DNA of 14,289 nt from CAYWVK01 sp964461865. GTDB taxonomy: Bacteria > Patescibacteriota > Microgenomatia > Levybacterales > UBA12049. Made by a program: the position numbers and the translations under genes. The stretch covers positions 1-14,289 of the forward strand of contig CAYWVK010000014.1 in the NCBI GenBank assembly GCA_964461865.1. The letters run 5' to 3'. The notes under the pieces are model-generated. The model did no database searches. It worked only from the letters and a program-made list of their open reading frames with translations, and had not been told where the DNA came from. How positions within the stretch are numbered: position 1 is the first letter of the stretch; the number at the start of each line of letters is the position of its first letter. Below are positions 1-5,326 of this stretch, piece by piece.

Positions 1-74
1 GTAGCCAAGAAAATGGTAATATTCCCGCTAATTCCACTTTAATCTTTGAAGTAGAGCTTATTTCAATAAAATAA
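1..74 (+). CDS. FKBP-type peptidyl-prolyl cis-trans isomerase, C-terminal fragment (5' end outside window)
   Basis: Reading from base 3, 23 codons run to a TAA at 72-74 and encode a tail containing NGNIPANSTLIFEVELISIK. The pattern G..IP.NSTLIFEVEL..I is the very conserved C-terminal strand pair of FKBP-fold prolyl isomerases, in which the Ile-Pro and the Leu-Ile-Phe-Glu-Val-Glu-Leu strand line the active-site pocket. The family catalyses cis-trans isomerisation of Xaa-Pro bonds during folding. Only this tail is visible, so length, export signal and start cannot be judged. The gene is convergent with the cupin gene, with only 11 bases between the two stop codons and no convincing terminator hairpin. 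The fragment is short but the motif is distinctive. Confidence 0.8.
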   Translation, partial: SQENGNIPANSTLIFEVELISIK

Positions 75-85
75 AAATCCTTTTT

Positions 86-469
86 TTAGTGATGATGTTG
101 TGCTTCTGCTTCATCTGCTTCAGCTTTTGTTTTATGAACTGTTCCATCAGCATGTTCCGCCGGGCTATAAATTGTGTATAACTTTAATTCTTTATCGCCC
201 ACATTTATAACATTATGTTTTGCTCCGGCAGGTACAATTGCTACCCAATCATCTTTAAGCACTGCTTCTTCATCATCGATTATTACCTTTGCTTCACCTT
301 CCTCAACTCTAAAAAACTGATCGATATTAGTATGTACTTCCATACCGATTTCTTCTCCAGGGAGAAGAGACATTACTACTAACTGACTATATGGACCTGT
401 AAATAAAACTTTACGAAAGTTTTTATTTTGTAATGTTTCATCTTCAATATTTGCTTTAAACATTGCCAT
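86..469 (-). CDS. Small single-domain cupin protein
   Basis: This 127-residue protein consists of one cupin beta-barrel. Cupin motif 1 is recognisable around residues 38-58 (PGEEIGMEVHTNIDQFFRVEEG), with H46, D50 and Q51 where metal ligands usually lie. Motif 2 is at residues 79-89 (VPAGAKHNVIN), with H85. The tail carries the HADGTVHKTKAEA signature common in this small-cupin subfamily and ends in three histidines. The family binds a divalent metal, but its substrate is generally unknown, and none can be assigned here. An upstream in-frame GTG at 478 exists. I prefer the ATG at 469 because it lies 8 bases after the G-run of a strong Shine-Dalgarno (AAAGGGGGTGAT), whereas the GTG lies inside that sequence. 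The gene is divergent from the DUF378 gene and has its own promoter. Confidence 0.9.
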   Translation of the reverse strand: MAMFKANIEDETLQNKNFRKVLFTGPYSQLVVMSLLPGEEIGMEVHTNIDQFFRVEEGEAKVIIDDEEAVLKDDWVAIVPAGAKHNVINVGDKELKLYTIYSPAEHADGTVHKTKAEADEAEAQHHH

Positions 470-470
470 T

Positions 471-485
471 TTTATCACCCCCTTT
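471..485 (-). promoter_or_regulatory. Extended Shine-Dalgarno of the cupin gene
   Basis: On the minus strand this reads AAAGGGGGTGATAAA. Twelve bases (AAAGGGGGTGAT) can pair with the 3' end of 16S rRNA along its whole length if one G-U wobble is allowed. It fixes the cupin start at 469. The identical 15-mer precedes the divergent gene at 628-642. Confidence 0.85.
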
Positions 486-496
486 TTTGTTTTTAA

Positions 497-525
497 ATTA
501 AAACATTTATTTTGGTATTTTGCAA
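497..525 (-). promoter_or_regulatory. Predicted sigma-70-type promoter of the cupin gene
   Basis: On the minus strand TTGCAA (520-525) is followed after 17 bases by TTTAAT (497-502). This predicts transcription starting near 490 and a leader of about 20 bases that contains the Shine-Dalgarno. Seen by eye only. Confidence 0.5.
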
Positions 526-577
526 ACTTTTTGTAATTTTGTGCTATTTGTTCTTATTAAGTGATATTTAATCTCTG

Positions 578-606
578 TTGACGATTTATATTTTTTAAAT
601 TAAAGT
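578..606 (+). promoter_or_regulatory. Predicted sigma-70-type promoter of the DUF378 gene
   Basis: TTGACG (578-583), a 17-base spacer and TAAAGT (601-606). The predicted transcription start is near 613, giving a leader of about 32 bases that contains the Shine-Dalgarno at 628-642. Confidence 0.5.
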
Positions 607-627
607 AAAAATTAACCTAATCAAATG

Positions 628-642
628 AAAGGGGGTGATAAA
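628..642 (+). promoter_or_regulatory. Extended Shine-Dalgarno of the DUF378 gene
   Basis: AAAGGGGGTGATAAA ends two bases before the ATG at 645. It is identical to the site at 471-485 on the other strand, so the two divergent genes are flanked by a perfect 15-bp inverted repeat made of their ribosome binding sites. Confidence 0.85.
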
Positions 643-644
643 TA

Positions 645-851
645 ATGAAAAGCCTCCATATCGTAACATTTATATTAGTAGTAGTCGGAGCATTAAATTG
701 GGGATTGATTGGACTATTTAGTTTTAATTTAGTAAATCTAATATTTGGAACAATCCCATGGCTTGAAACACTAGTATATGTTTTAGTTGGGTTATCTGCT
801 ATTTACGAAGCTGCAATTCATACAAAGAGTTGTAAACTTTGTAGTAAATAA
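645..851 (+). CDS. DUF378 family small membrane protein (YuzA-like)
   Basis: This 68-residue protein has two hydrophobic segments, roughly residues 5-25 and 38-57. The first carries the GALNWGLIGLF signature of DUF378, and it is followed by FNLVNLIFG and by VYVLVGLSAIY in the second segment. The family consists of two-helix inner-membrane proteins of unknown function that occur widely in bacteria. The C-terminus adds a CKLC pair, which could bind a metal or form a disulfide. The start is supported by a strong Shine-Dalgarno. The gene is monocistronic, divergent from the cupin gene, and followed by a 298-base low-density stretch. No function can be assigned. Confidence 0.9.
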   Translation: MKSLHIVTFILVVVGALNWGLIGLFSFNLVNLIFGTIPWLETLVYVLVGLSAIYEAAIHTKSCKLCSK

Positions 852-877
852 AGCTTTAATCCTAATAATTTAAAAAA

Positions 878-1057
878 TTATCTTTGAGGTTTATTAGAGG
901 GTGTGTCAATTTGATGAATCCCATAAAGGGCATTGGAAACCATTTCTGTCCTTTTAAGAAAGTCTATAAATTTTTCTCTTTTTGAAAAAGCTGTAATTCT
1001 TTTTAAGAATTTTAGATTGCCCCCTTTATATAAGTAACCTCTTTCAATATTGTTCAT
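878..1057 (-). CDS. Possible small hypothetical protein (59 codons)
   Basis: This is the only coding candidate in the 298-base gap between 852 and 1149. It runs from an ATG at 1057 to a TAA at 878-880. The product is basic and soluble-looking, rich in Lys and Arg, with a central KREKFIDFLKRTEMVSNALYG stretch that could form an amphipathic helix. In DNA this AT-rich, 59 sense codons in a row are uncommon but can arise by chance. There is no Shine-Dalgarno. Upstream on the minus strand lie TTGACT (1097-1102) and, with a short 15-base spacer, GATAAA (1076-1081). These sit back to back with the CapA promoter, so a divergent transcript is conceivable. I do not recognise a family. It could equally be a decayed gene fragment. 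Confidence 0.3.
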   Translation of the reverse strand: MNNIERGYLYKGGNLKFLKRITAFSKREKFIDFLKRTEMVSNALYGIHQIDTPSNKPQR

Positions 1058-1108
1058 ATTGCAGCATGATTAATCTTTATCACAAAAGTGTCCCAGAGTC
1101 AATAAAGC

Positions 1109-1137
1109 TTGATTATTTTATAAGTTTAAAGTAGTAT
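1109..1137 (+). promoter_or_regulatory. Predicted promoter of the CapA-like gene, near-leaderless
   Basis: TTGATT (1109-1114), a 17-base spacer and TAGTAT (1132-1137). The predicted transcription start is near 1144, only about 6 bases before the ATG at 1150, and no Shine-Dalgarno fits in between. The run TATATATATT just downstream offers alternative -10 registers that would place the start even closer to the ATG. Confidence 0.5.
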
Positions 1138-1149
1138 ATATATTACCAA

Positions 1150-2232
1150 ATGTTTAGTTCCAAATTTTGGAAATGGATAATTTTAACTATTATTCCTATA
1201 ATTTTGGTCTTCCTCTTTTCACTTCTTCTTGGAAAAGAAATCGCTGAAGAAATAAAAGAACCATTAGTCAAGCAATATGAGTATAAGGTTAATTTAGGCA
1301 CCCCATCTATTGAGCAAATATTTTCAGAAGACAAAAAGTGGTTAGCAACCTTATCGGCAGAAAATATAAAAACAATTATTTTTACCGGAGACATTATTCC
1401 TGCTCGCTCCGTAAATTCAAAAGTTTTAAAAAACAATGATTTTAATTGGCCTTATTTAAAAACAAAAGATTTAACAAAAAATGCAGATCTTACAGTGGCA
1501 AGTTTGGAAACATCACTTATTAAAGATTGTTTAGTAACAGATACCGGAATGATTTTTTGCGGAGATATTAGAAATATTCAGGGATTAGTTTTTGCGGGAA
1601 TTGATTTAGTAAACGTAGCCAATAATCATTTTGCAAATCAGGAACAAGAGGGGATAAGAGAAACAATAAATGGATTAAGAGAAAATAAAATTGATGCATT
1701 TGGTCTTGGAGAAATTTTTATAAAAGAAGTTAAAGGTACGAAATTTTCTTTTTTAGCCTACAATGATATTGAAAAAGAGCAAATAGGAATAGCAAATGTA
1801 AATGAGGAGAAAATAAAAGATGATATTAAAAAAGCCAAGGAGATATCAGATTTTGTAGTTGTTGCTTTTCATTGGGGAACAGAGTATCAGGATATGCCCG
1901 ATATTAGACAAATAGAGTTAGCACATTTTGCAATTGACAATAATGCCGATTTAGTTATTGGCAATCATCCGCATTGGATTCAACCGGTTGAAATATATAA
2001 AGATAAAATTATAGTCTACGCACACGGTAATTTTGTTTTTGATCAGATGTGGTCTTTGAAAACAAGACAAGGAATTATCGGAAAATATATATTTTATGAT
2101 GATAAGCTAATAGACATTGAATTTACACCCATACAAATAGAGGATTATGGACAGCCGTTTGTTCTTGAAAAAGAAGAAAGAAGTAAAGTTTTAAATTCTT
2201 TAAAAGAGAATAGTCTTAATTTAAATAATTGA
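1150..2232 (+). CDS. Membrane-anchored CapA / PGA-synthesis-type metallophosphatase-like protein
   Basis: This 360-residue protein has an N-terminal hydrophobic anchor (about residues 8-28) and a domain of the CapA/PgsA family (bacterial capsule synthesis, PF09587), whose fold is related to calcineurin-like phosphatases. The expected metal-site blocks appear in order: TGDIIPAR with D81, SLETSL with E120, VANNHF with N159-H160, FHWGTEY with H241, GNHPHW with H273 and YAHGNFVFD with H292. The family is linked to poly-gamma-glutamate or capsule export, but most members in small genomes are uncharacterised. No pgsB/pgsC (capB/capC) partner is nearby, so capsule synthesis is not established. The domain probably faces outside. 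The start has no Shine-Dalgarno and lies just after a promoter. The stop is TGA, and it overlaps the -35 box of the next gene. Confidence 0.88.
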   Translation: MFSSKFWKWIILTIIPIILVFLFSLLLGKEIAEEIKEPLVKQYEYKVNLGTPSIEQIFSEDKKWLATLSAENIKTIIFTGDIIPARSVNSKVLKNNDFNWPYLKTKDLTKNADLTVASLETSLIKDCLVTDTGMIFCGDIRNIQGLVFAGIDLVNVANNHFANQEQEGIRETINGLRENKIDAFGLGEIFIKEVKGTKFSFLAYNDIEKEQIGIANVNEEKIKDDIKKAKEISDFVVVAFHWGTEYQDMPDIRQIELAHFAIDNNADLVIGNHPHWIQPVEIYKDKIIVYAHGNFVFDQMWSLKTRQGIIGKYIFYDDKLIDIEFTPIQIEDYGQPFVLEKEERSKVLNSLKENSLNLNN

Positions 2233-2257
2233 CCTCTGCTGTTTTTTAGAATACACT
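2229..2257 (+). promoter_or_regulatory. Predicted promoter of the cache-domain gene
   Basis: TTGACC (2229-2234), a 17-base spacer and TACACT (2252-2257). The -35 box shares bases with the TGA stop codon (2230-2232) of the CapA-like gene. The predicted transcription start near 2264 leaves room for the Shine-Dalgarno at 2274-2284. Confidence 0.5.
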
Positions 2258-2273
2258 AAATAAAGTATAGATA

Positions 2274-2284
2274 AAAGGAGGTGA
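2274..2284 (+). promoter_or_regulatory. Perfect extended Shine-Dalgarno of the cache-domain gene
   Basis: AAAGGAGGTGA matches the complement of the 16S rRNA 3' end over 11 bases and ends 3 bases before the ATG at 2288. It is the strongest ribosome binding site in the window. Confidence 0.85.
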
Positions 2285-2287
2285 ATT

Positions 2288-2830
2288 ATGGCAAAGAAAA
2301 GAAAAGTCAGTAATAAAAAACCTATTGTTTCTTTAAAGCTTTTATATACAGTATTAATCTTGGCAATATTATTAGTAGCAGCTGTTTTAACAAGAGCATA
2401 TTATAAAAGCTTAACGCCTGAAATACCCGTTGTGACACAAGCACAAGAAGTTAAAGAATTAAAAGCTTTTGTAGATCAGGCAGCTAAATTAGTTGAAGAT
2501 AAAGGTGAAGAAGCATTTGCTGAATTAAGAAATGAAACATGGTTTGTAGGAGATAAGTACATTTTTGTTTATGATTTAAATGGAAATACAGTAGTTTTAC
2601 CTTCGCAACCGGAACTTGAGGGGACAAATAGATTAAGTGCAGTTGATAAAAACGGAGTTTATTTTGTTAAAGAAATGATTAATCAAGCATACAGTAAAAA
2701 TGATGGTTGGGTTAACTATGTATATCCAAAGCCAGGAGCAGATACTCTTTTTGAAAAACTTGGATATTTTAAAAAAGCGTTATATCAGGGAAGATATTAT
2801 ATAGTTGGATCCGGAATCTACCTTGAATAA
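2288..2830 (+). CDS. Membrane-anchored single cache-domain protein
   Basis: This 180-residue protein has a basic N-terminus (MAKKRKVSNKK), one transmembrane helix at about residues 17-36, and an extracytoplasmic domain with single-cache features. These are a long helix (VKELKAFVDQAAKLVEDKG), then strands including WFVGDKYIFVYDLNGNTVVLPSQPELEG, then WVNYVYPKPG and the closing KALYQGRYYIVGSGIYLE. The last block, a lysine-containing strand leading to Y.VGSGIY, is typical of sCache_2-type domains. Cache domains bind small ligands and normally sit on chemoreceptors or kinases. No HAMP, kinase or methyl-accepting region follows, and no signalling gene is adjacent, so this is a stand-alone anchored sensor-like domain. 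Its ligand is unknown. It is monocistronic, with its own promoter and terminator. Confidence 0.82.
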   Translation: MAKKRKVSNKKPIVSLKLLYTVLILAILLVAAVLTRAYYKSLTPEIPVVTQAQEVKELKAFVDQAAKLVEDKGEEAFAELRNETWFVGDKYIFVYDLNGNTVVLPSQPELEGTNRLSAVDKNGVYFVKEMINQAYSKNDGWVNYVYPKPGADTLFEKLGYFKKALYQGRYYIVGSGIYLE

Positions 2831-2847
2831 GAATTTTTCCTGCCTGT

Positions 2848-2882
2848 AAAAATAACCGCCTTAATCAGCGGTTATTTTTTTT
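2848..2882 (+). terminator. Intrinsic terminator after the cache-domain gene
   Basis: The arms AAAAATAACCGC (2848-2859) and GCGGTTATTTTT (2868-2879) are perfectly complementary over 12 bp around an 8-base loop, followed by a T-run ending at 2882. It is the only strong intrinsic terminator I see in the window. Its T-tract runs directly into the extended -10 element of ychF. Confidence 0.92.
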
Positions 2883-2890
2883 GTTATAAT
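2882..2890 (+). promoter_or_regulatory. Extended -10 promoter of ychF, predicted leaderless
   Basis: TGTTATAAT is a perfect extended -10 element (TGnTATAAT). No -35 box is visible, since that position lies in the terminator hairpin. Counting the last T of TATAAT as -7 places +1 exactly on the A of the ATG at 2897. There is no Shine-Dalgarno. Confidence 0.75.
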
Positions 2891-2896
2891 GGCAGC

Positions 2897-3964
2897 ATGA
2901 GCCTAAGTATTGGAATAATTGGATTACCAAATGTTGGTAAATCTACGCTATTTAATGCAATTTTAAAAAAACAACAGGCTTTTGTTGCTAATTATCCATT
3001 TGCCACAATTGAGCCAAATATCGGAATTGTTCCCGTACCCGATGAAAGGCTTTTAAAACTTGCGGAAACAGAAAAAGAAGAAAATAAAATGGATAAATTA
3101 CCCCCAATTGTTCCTGCAACTGTTAGCTTTGTGGATATTGCAGGATTAGTAAAAGGGGCATCTACGGGTGAGGGGTTAGGAAATAAATTTTTATCACACA
3201 TAAGAGAAGTAGATGCTATTTGTCATGTTATCAGGCATTTTAAGGATTCAAATATTATACACGTAGGAGGAGAAGTAAATCCCGATTCCGATGTAAAAAT
3301 TATAAATATGGAGTTAGTCTTAGCAGATCTTCAAACAGTTGAGAGTTCTAAAAATAAACAGCAAAAATTAAAAATAGGAGTTAAGGGGTGGAAAGAGGGT
3401 ATTGAAAAATTAGAAAAAGCTTTAAATTTAGGAATTTTGGCAAAAGATGCAGATTTAACTACGGAAGAAAAAGAGGCAACTAAAGATTTACAGTTATTAA
3501 CTACAAAGCCAATATTTTATATAGCAAATGTAGACGAGAAGGATCTTAAGAAAGAATATCCTAAAAATATAATTGCGGTTTCTGCGAAAACAGAATCCGA
3601 GTTAGTTATTTTATCAGAAGATGAACAAAAAGATTATTTATCAGAATTGGGAATTAATGAATCAGGGCTTGAAAGAATAATTAAAAAAGGATATGAAATT
3701 TTAGATTTAATTTCATTTCTAACAGCTGGCGAAAAAGAAGTTAGGGCATGGACTATTCGACGTGGTTTAAATGCTCATATAGCCTCGGGCGTGATACATA
3801 CCGATTTTATGAAGGGTTTTATAAAAGCAGAAGTTGTTTCATTTGCCGATTTTGTTGAGAGCGGTGGATGGAAAAAAGCAAGAGAAAATGGTAAAATCAG
3901 ATTTGAGGGTAAAAATTATATTATAAAAAATGGGGATATTGTTGAATTTAAAATTAATGTTTAA
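2897..3964 (+). CDS. ychF: Redox-regulated Obg-like ATPase/GTPase YchF
   Basis: The protein has 355 residues, close to the family's usual 363. The P-loop GLPNVGKST is at residues 9-17, the Walker B/G3 motif DIAGLVKGA at 80-88, and the G4-equivalent reads NVDE (211-214) instead of NKxD, which is the YchF hallmark linked to ATP preference. The family block IIHVGGEVNPDSDVKIINMEL follows the G domain. A coiled-coil helical insert covers roughly residues 140-200 and a C-terminal TGS domain residues 272-354. YchF proteins bind ribosomes and take part in translation and stress responses in the cytoplasm. The ATG has a promoter immediately upstream and no Shine-Dalgarno. Confidence 0.97.
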   Translation: MSLSIGIIGLPNVGKSTLFNAILKKQQAFVANYPFATIEPNIGIVPVPDERLLKLAETEKEENKMDKLPPIVPATVSFVDIAGLVKGASTGEGLGNKFLSHIREVDAICHVIRHFKDSNIIHVGGEVNPDSDVKIINMELVLADLQTVESSKNKQQKLKIGVKGWKEGIEKLEKALNLGILAKDADLTTEEKEATKDLQLLTTKPIFYIANVDEKDLKKEYPKNIIAVSAKTESELVILSEDEQKDYLSELGINESGLERIIKKGYEILDLISFLTAGEKEVRAWTIRRGLNAHIASGVIHTDFMKGFIKAEVVSFADFVESGGWKKARENGKIRFEGKNYIIKNGDIVEFKINV

Positions 3965-3966
3965 GT

Positions 3967-3995
3967 TTGCAAAATAAGATAAAAATTGATAATAT
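3967..3995 (+). promoter_or_regulatory. Predicted promoter of the Cys-rich miniprotein gene
   Basis: TTGCAA (3967-3972), a 17-base spacer and TAATAT (3990-3995), beginning 3 bases after the ychF stop codon. The predicted transcription start near 4002 would give a leader of about 5 bases before the ATG at 4007. The match is moderate, and TATACA at 3993 is an alternative -10. Confidence 0.35.
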
Positions 3996-4006
3996 ACATT
4001 TCTGAA

Positions 4007-4228
4007 ATGGAAAAAGAGCGTTTAAAAACATGTCTTCCCGATTTTTGTCCTAACTATGTTTTTCAAGGAATTGATTCAATGTGTCGAATAGAGGGGTATT
4101 GTAATTCAGATCCAGAAAAATATATTAGAAGAGGTGGATATGTTTGTATTGATCCGGATTGTAAAGAAAGAAAACAGGCTGAGGAAAATCAAAAAAAATG
4201 GAATTCAAGTAACAAATTATATTCCTAA
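4007..4228 (+). CDS. Six-cysteine miniprotein of unknown function
   Basis: This 73-residue protein is not recognised. It contains six cysteines in three spaced pairs, at residues 9/14 (CLPDFC), 26/32 (CRIEGYC) and 47/52 (CIDPDC), followed by a charged tail rich in Lys, Gln, Glu and Asn (residues 53-73). There is no signal peptide or membrane segment, so a cytoplasmic metal-binding role, zinc or an Fe-S cluster, is more likely than disulfides. That is inference. An in-frame TTG at 3986 would add seven residues (MIIYISE). The ATG at 4007 is preferred because the TTG lies inside the predicted promoter. The gene sits between ychF and the rpsF operon on the same strand, 42 bases after ychF. Confidence 0.7.
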   Translation: MEKERLKTCLPDFCPNYVFQGIDSMCRIEGYCNSDPEKYIRRGGYVCIDPDCKERKQAEENQKKWNSSNKLYS

Positions 4229-4255
4229 GAATCGCTAAAATTACCTCAAATCTAC

Positions 4256-4284
4256 TTGTTTTTATCCATTTTATATGCTAGGAT
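4256..4284 (+). promoter_or_regulatory. Predicted promoter of the rpsF operon
   Basis: TTGTTT (4256-4261), a 17-base spacer ending in TGC, and TAGGAT (4279-4284), forming an extended -10 TGnTAGGAT. The predicted transcription start near 4291 is about 5 bases before the ATG at 4296. AGGA within the -10 box could instead be a distant Shine-Dalgarno. Confidence 0.4.
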
Positions 4285-4295
4285 TAATTTTACTT

Positions 4296-4574
4296 ATGAG
4301 AGCTTACGAATTAGTATTAATTTTAAAAAATTCACTTTCTGAAACAGAGAGAAAAAAGGTTTTAGAGAAAATTAAGGAAGTTTTAAAAGATATAAAAATA
4401 GTTAAAGAGGAACAACTTGGTCAAAAACCATTAAGTTATAAAATAAAAAAAGAAACAAGCGGATATTTTGTGCGTTTATTAATGGAAGCTAAGGAATTAA
4501 TCCCTCAGGATTTAGAGAAAAAAATATTAGCGAATGAGAATATATTAAGACATTTATTATTAAGGAATAAATAA
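4296..4574 (+). CDS. rpsF: Small ribosomal subunit protein bS6
   Basis: This 92-residue protein starts MRAYELVLILK, the usual bS6 beginning. It continues with the alternating helix and strand pattern of the family, including QLGQKPLSYKIKKETSGYFVRLLME, which matches the conserved G.r.LaY.I.k...G.Y....f region. The length is near the family's usual 95-100 residues. An upstream ATG at 4275 would add seven hydrophobic residues that the family does not have, and it lies within the predicted promoter, so 4296 is the better start. bS6 binds 16S rRNA together with bS18 on the platform of the 30S subunit. Two bases separate it from ssb, and it heads the rpsF-ssb-rpsR operon. Confidence 0.95.
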   Translation: MRAYELVLILKNSLSETERKKVLEKIKEVLKDIKIVKEEQLGQKPLSYKIKKETSGYFVRLLMEAKELIPQDLEKKILANENILRHLLLRNK

Positions 4575-4576
4575 TT

Positions 4577-5074
4577 ATGGCAAGAAGCTTAAACAGAGTT
4601 CAATTAATTGGTAACTTAACCAGAGATCCTGAACTAAGATATACACCAAGTGGTACAGCTGTTTGTACTTTTGGTTTAGCAACAAATAGAGCGTGGGTAA
4701 CAGAAAACGGAGAAAAACATGACGAAGCCGAATTTCATAGAATTGTTTCTTGGAATAAATTAGCAGAGCTTTGCAGCCAATTTTTAGTTAAAGGTAGAAA
4801 AGTGTTTGTTGAAGGAAGGCTTTCAACTAGATCTTGGAATGCACAGGACGGAACACAAAAAACCACAACAGAAATAGTAATATCGGATATGATTCTTTTG
4901 GATTCGAAAAGACCGGAAGGAGAAGCAGCGGTAGAAGAGGATACTGAAAAACGAGTGGACACCAATGAAGAAGAAGTTAAAAAAGACGAAGAAAAAAAGC
5001 CATTAAAAAAGAAAGAAAAAGAAGAAAAGGAGGATGAATCAGAGGAGATTATTCCGGATGATATTCCATTTTAA
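4577..5074 (+). CDS. ssb: Single-stranded DNA-binding protein
   Basis: This 165-residue protein starts with the canonical OB fold (about residues 1-110): MARSLNRVQLIGNLTRDPELRYTPSG, then FHRIVSWNKLAELC and GRKVFVEGRLSTRSW. A long disordered tail rich in Glu and Lys (about residues 112-158) follows and ends in DDIPF, the acidic tip that recruits replication and repair partners. SSB coats single-stranded DNA during replication, recombination and repair. It sits between rpsF and rpsR, the order found across most bacteria, with two bases on each side. AAGGA at 4562-4566, inside the end of rpsF, may serve as a weak Shine-Dalgarno. Confidence 0.97.
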   Translation: MARSLNRVQLIGNLTRDPELRYTPSGTAVCTFGLATNRAWVTENGEKHDEAEFHRIVSWNKLAELCSQFLVKGRKVFVEGRLSTRSWNAQDGTQKTTTEIVISDMILLDSKRPEGEAAVEEDTEKRVDTNEEEVKKDEEKKPLKKKEKEEKEDESEEIIPDDIPF

Positions 5075-5076
5075 AA

Positions 5077-5319
5077 ATGAAAAAAAGAAGACAAGTGCGA
5101 AAAATTAGAAAAAATGTAGCCCCAAAAAAATGTTATTACTGTGATGAAAAAAAAGAGCCAAATTATTTAGATACGGCTTCACTTAAAAAGTTTTTAACAG
5201 AAAGAGGGAAAATAATACCAAGATCAAGAAATGGTGTTTGCGCAAAACATCAAAGGCGTTTAACGATTTCCATAAAACGTGCAAGACATCTTGCATTATT
5301 ACCCTTTATAGTTAGATAA
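5077..5319 (+). CDS. rpsR: Small ribosomal subunit protein bS18, zinc-site type
   Basis: This 80-residue protein has the bS18 core: YLDTASLKKFLTERGKIIPRSRNGVCAKHQRRLTISIKRARHLALLPF. C19, C22, C55 and H58 form a CxxC...CxxH set, as in the zinc-binding form of bS18. bS18 pairs with bS6 on the 30S platform. There is no Shine-Dalgarno directly upstream and only two bases after ssb, so translation is probably coupled to the upstream gene. In most bacteria rplI (bL9) follows, but here it does not. That agrees with the known absence of bL9 in Microgenomates. Confidence 0.97.
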   Translation: MKKRRQVRKIRKNVAPKKCYYCDEKKEPNYLDTASLKKFLTERGKIIPRSRNGVCAKHQRRLTISIKRARHLALLPFIVR

Positions 5320-5326
5320 TAAGCAA

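Larger units (their letters stand above)
852..1149. other. Low-density intergenic region of 298 bases
   Basis: This is the largest gap between confident genes. It holds the doubtful 59-codon minus-strand ORF, the CapA promoter near its right end and two short AT-rich inverted repeats (AATTCTT/AAGAATT at 995-1011 and CTAATAA/TTATTAG at 862-868 and 891-897). Neither repeat has a T-run that would make it a convincing terminator. No tRNA, riboswitch or intact mobile element was recognised. Confidence 0.6.

Noticed and set aside
86..94. His-His-His C-terminus of the cupin gene, suggestive of an engineered tag
   Set aside because: Only three histidines, encoded by mixed codons within a natural AT-rich gene and surrounded by native sequence; there is no vector context.
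861..900. Possible terminator after the DUF378 gene (CTAATAA...TTATTAG)
   Set aside because: A 7-bp AT-rich stem with a 22-base loop and no T-run is too weak to call.
898..1100. Possible insertion-sequence remnant, because of GTGTGTCAA and TGTCCC-like ends in the intergenic region
   Set aside because: The two ends are not inverted repeats of each other, no target duplication was found, and the ORF between them shows no transposase motif.
1143..1436. 97-codon open frame on the minus strand
   Set aside because: It is antisense to the N-terminus of the CapA-like protein, which has a signal anchor and motifs. The frame has no start signal.
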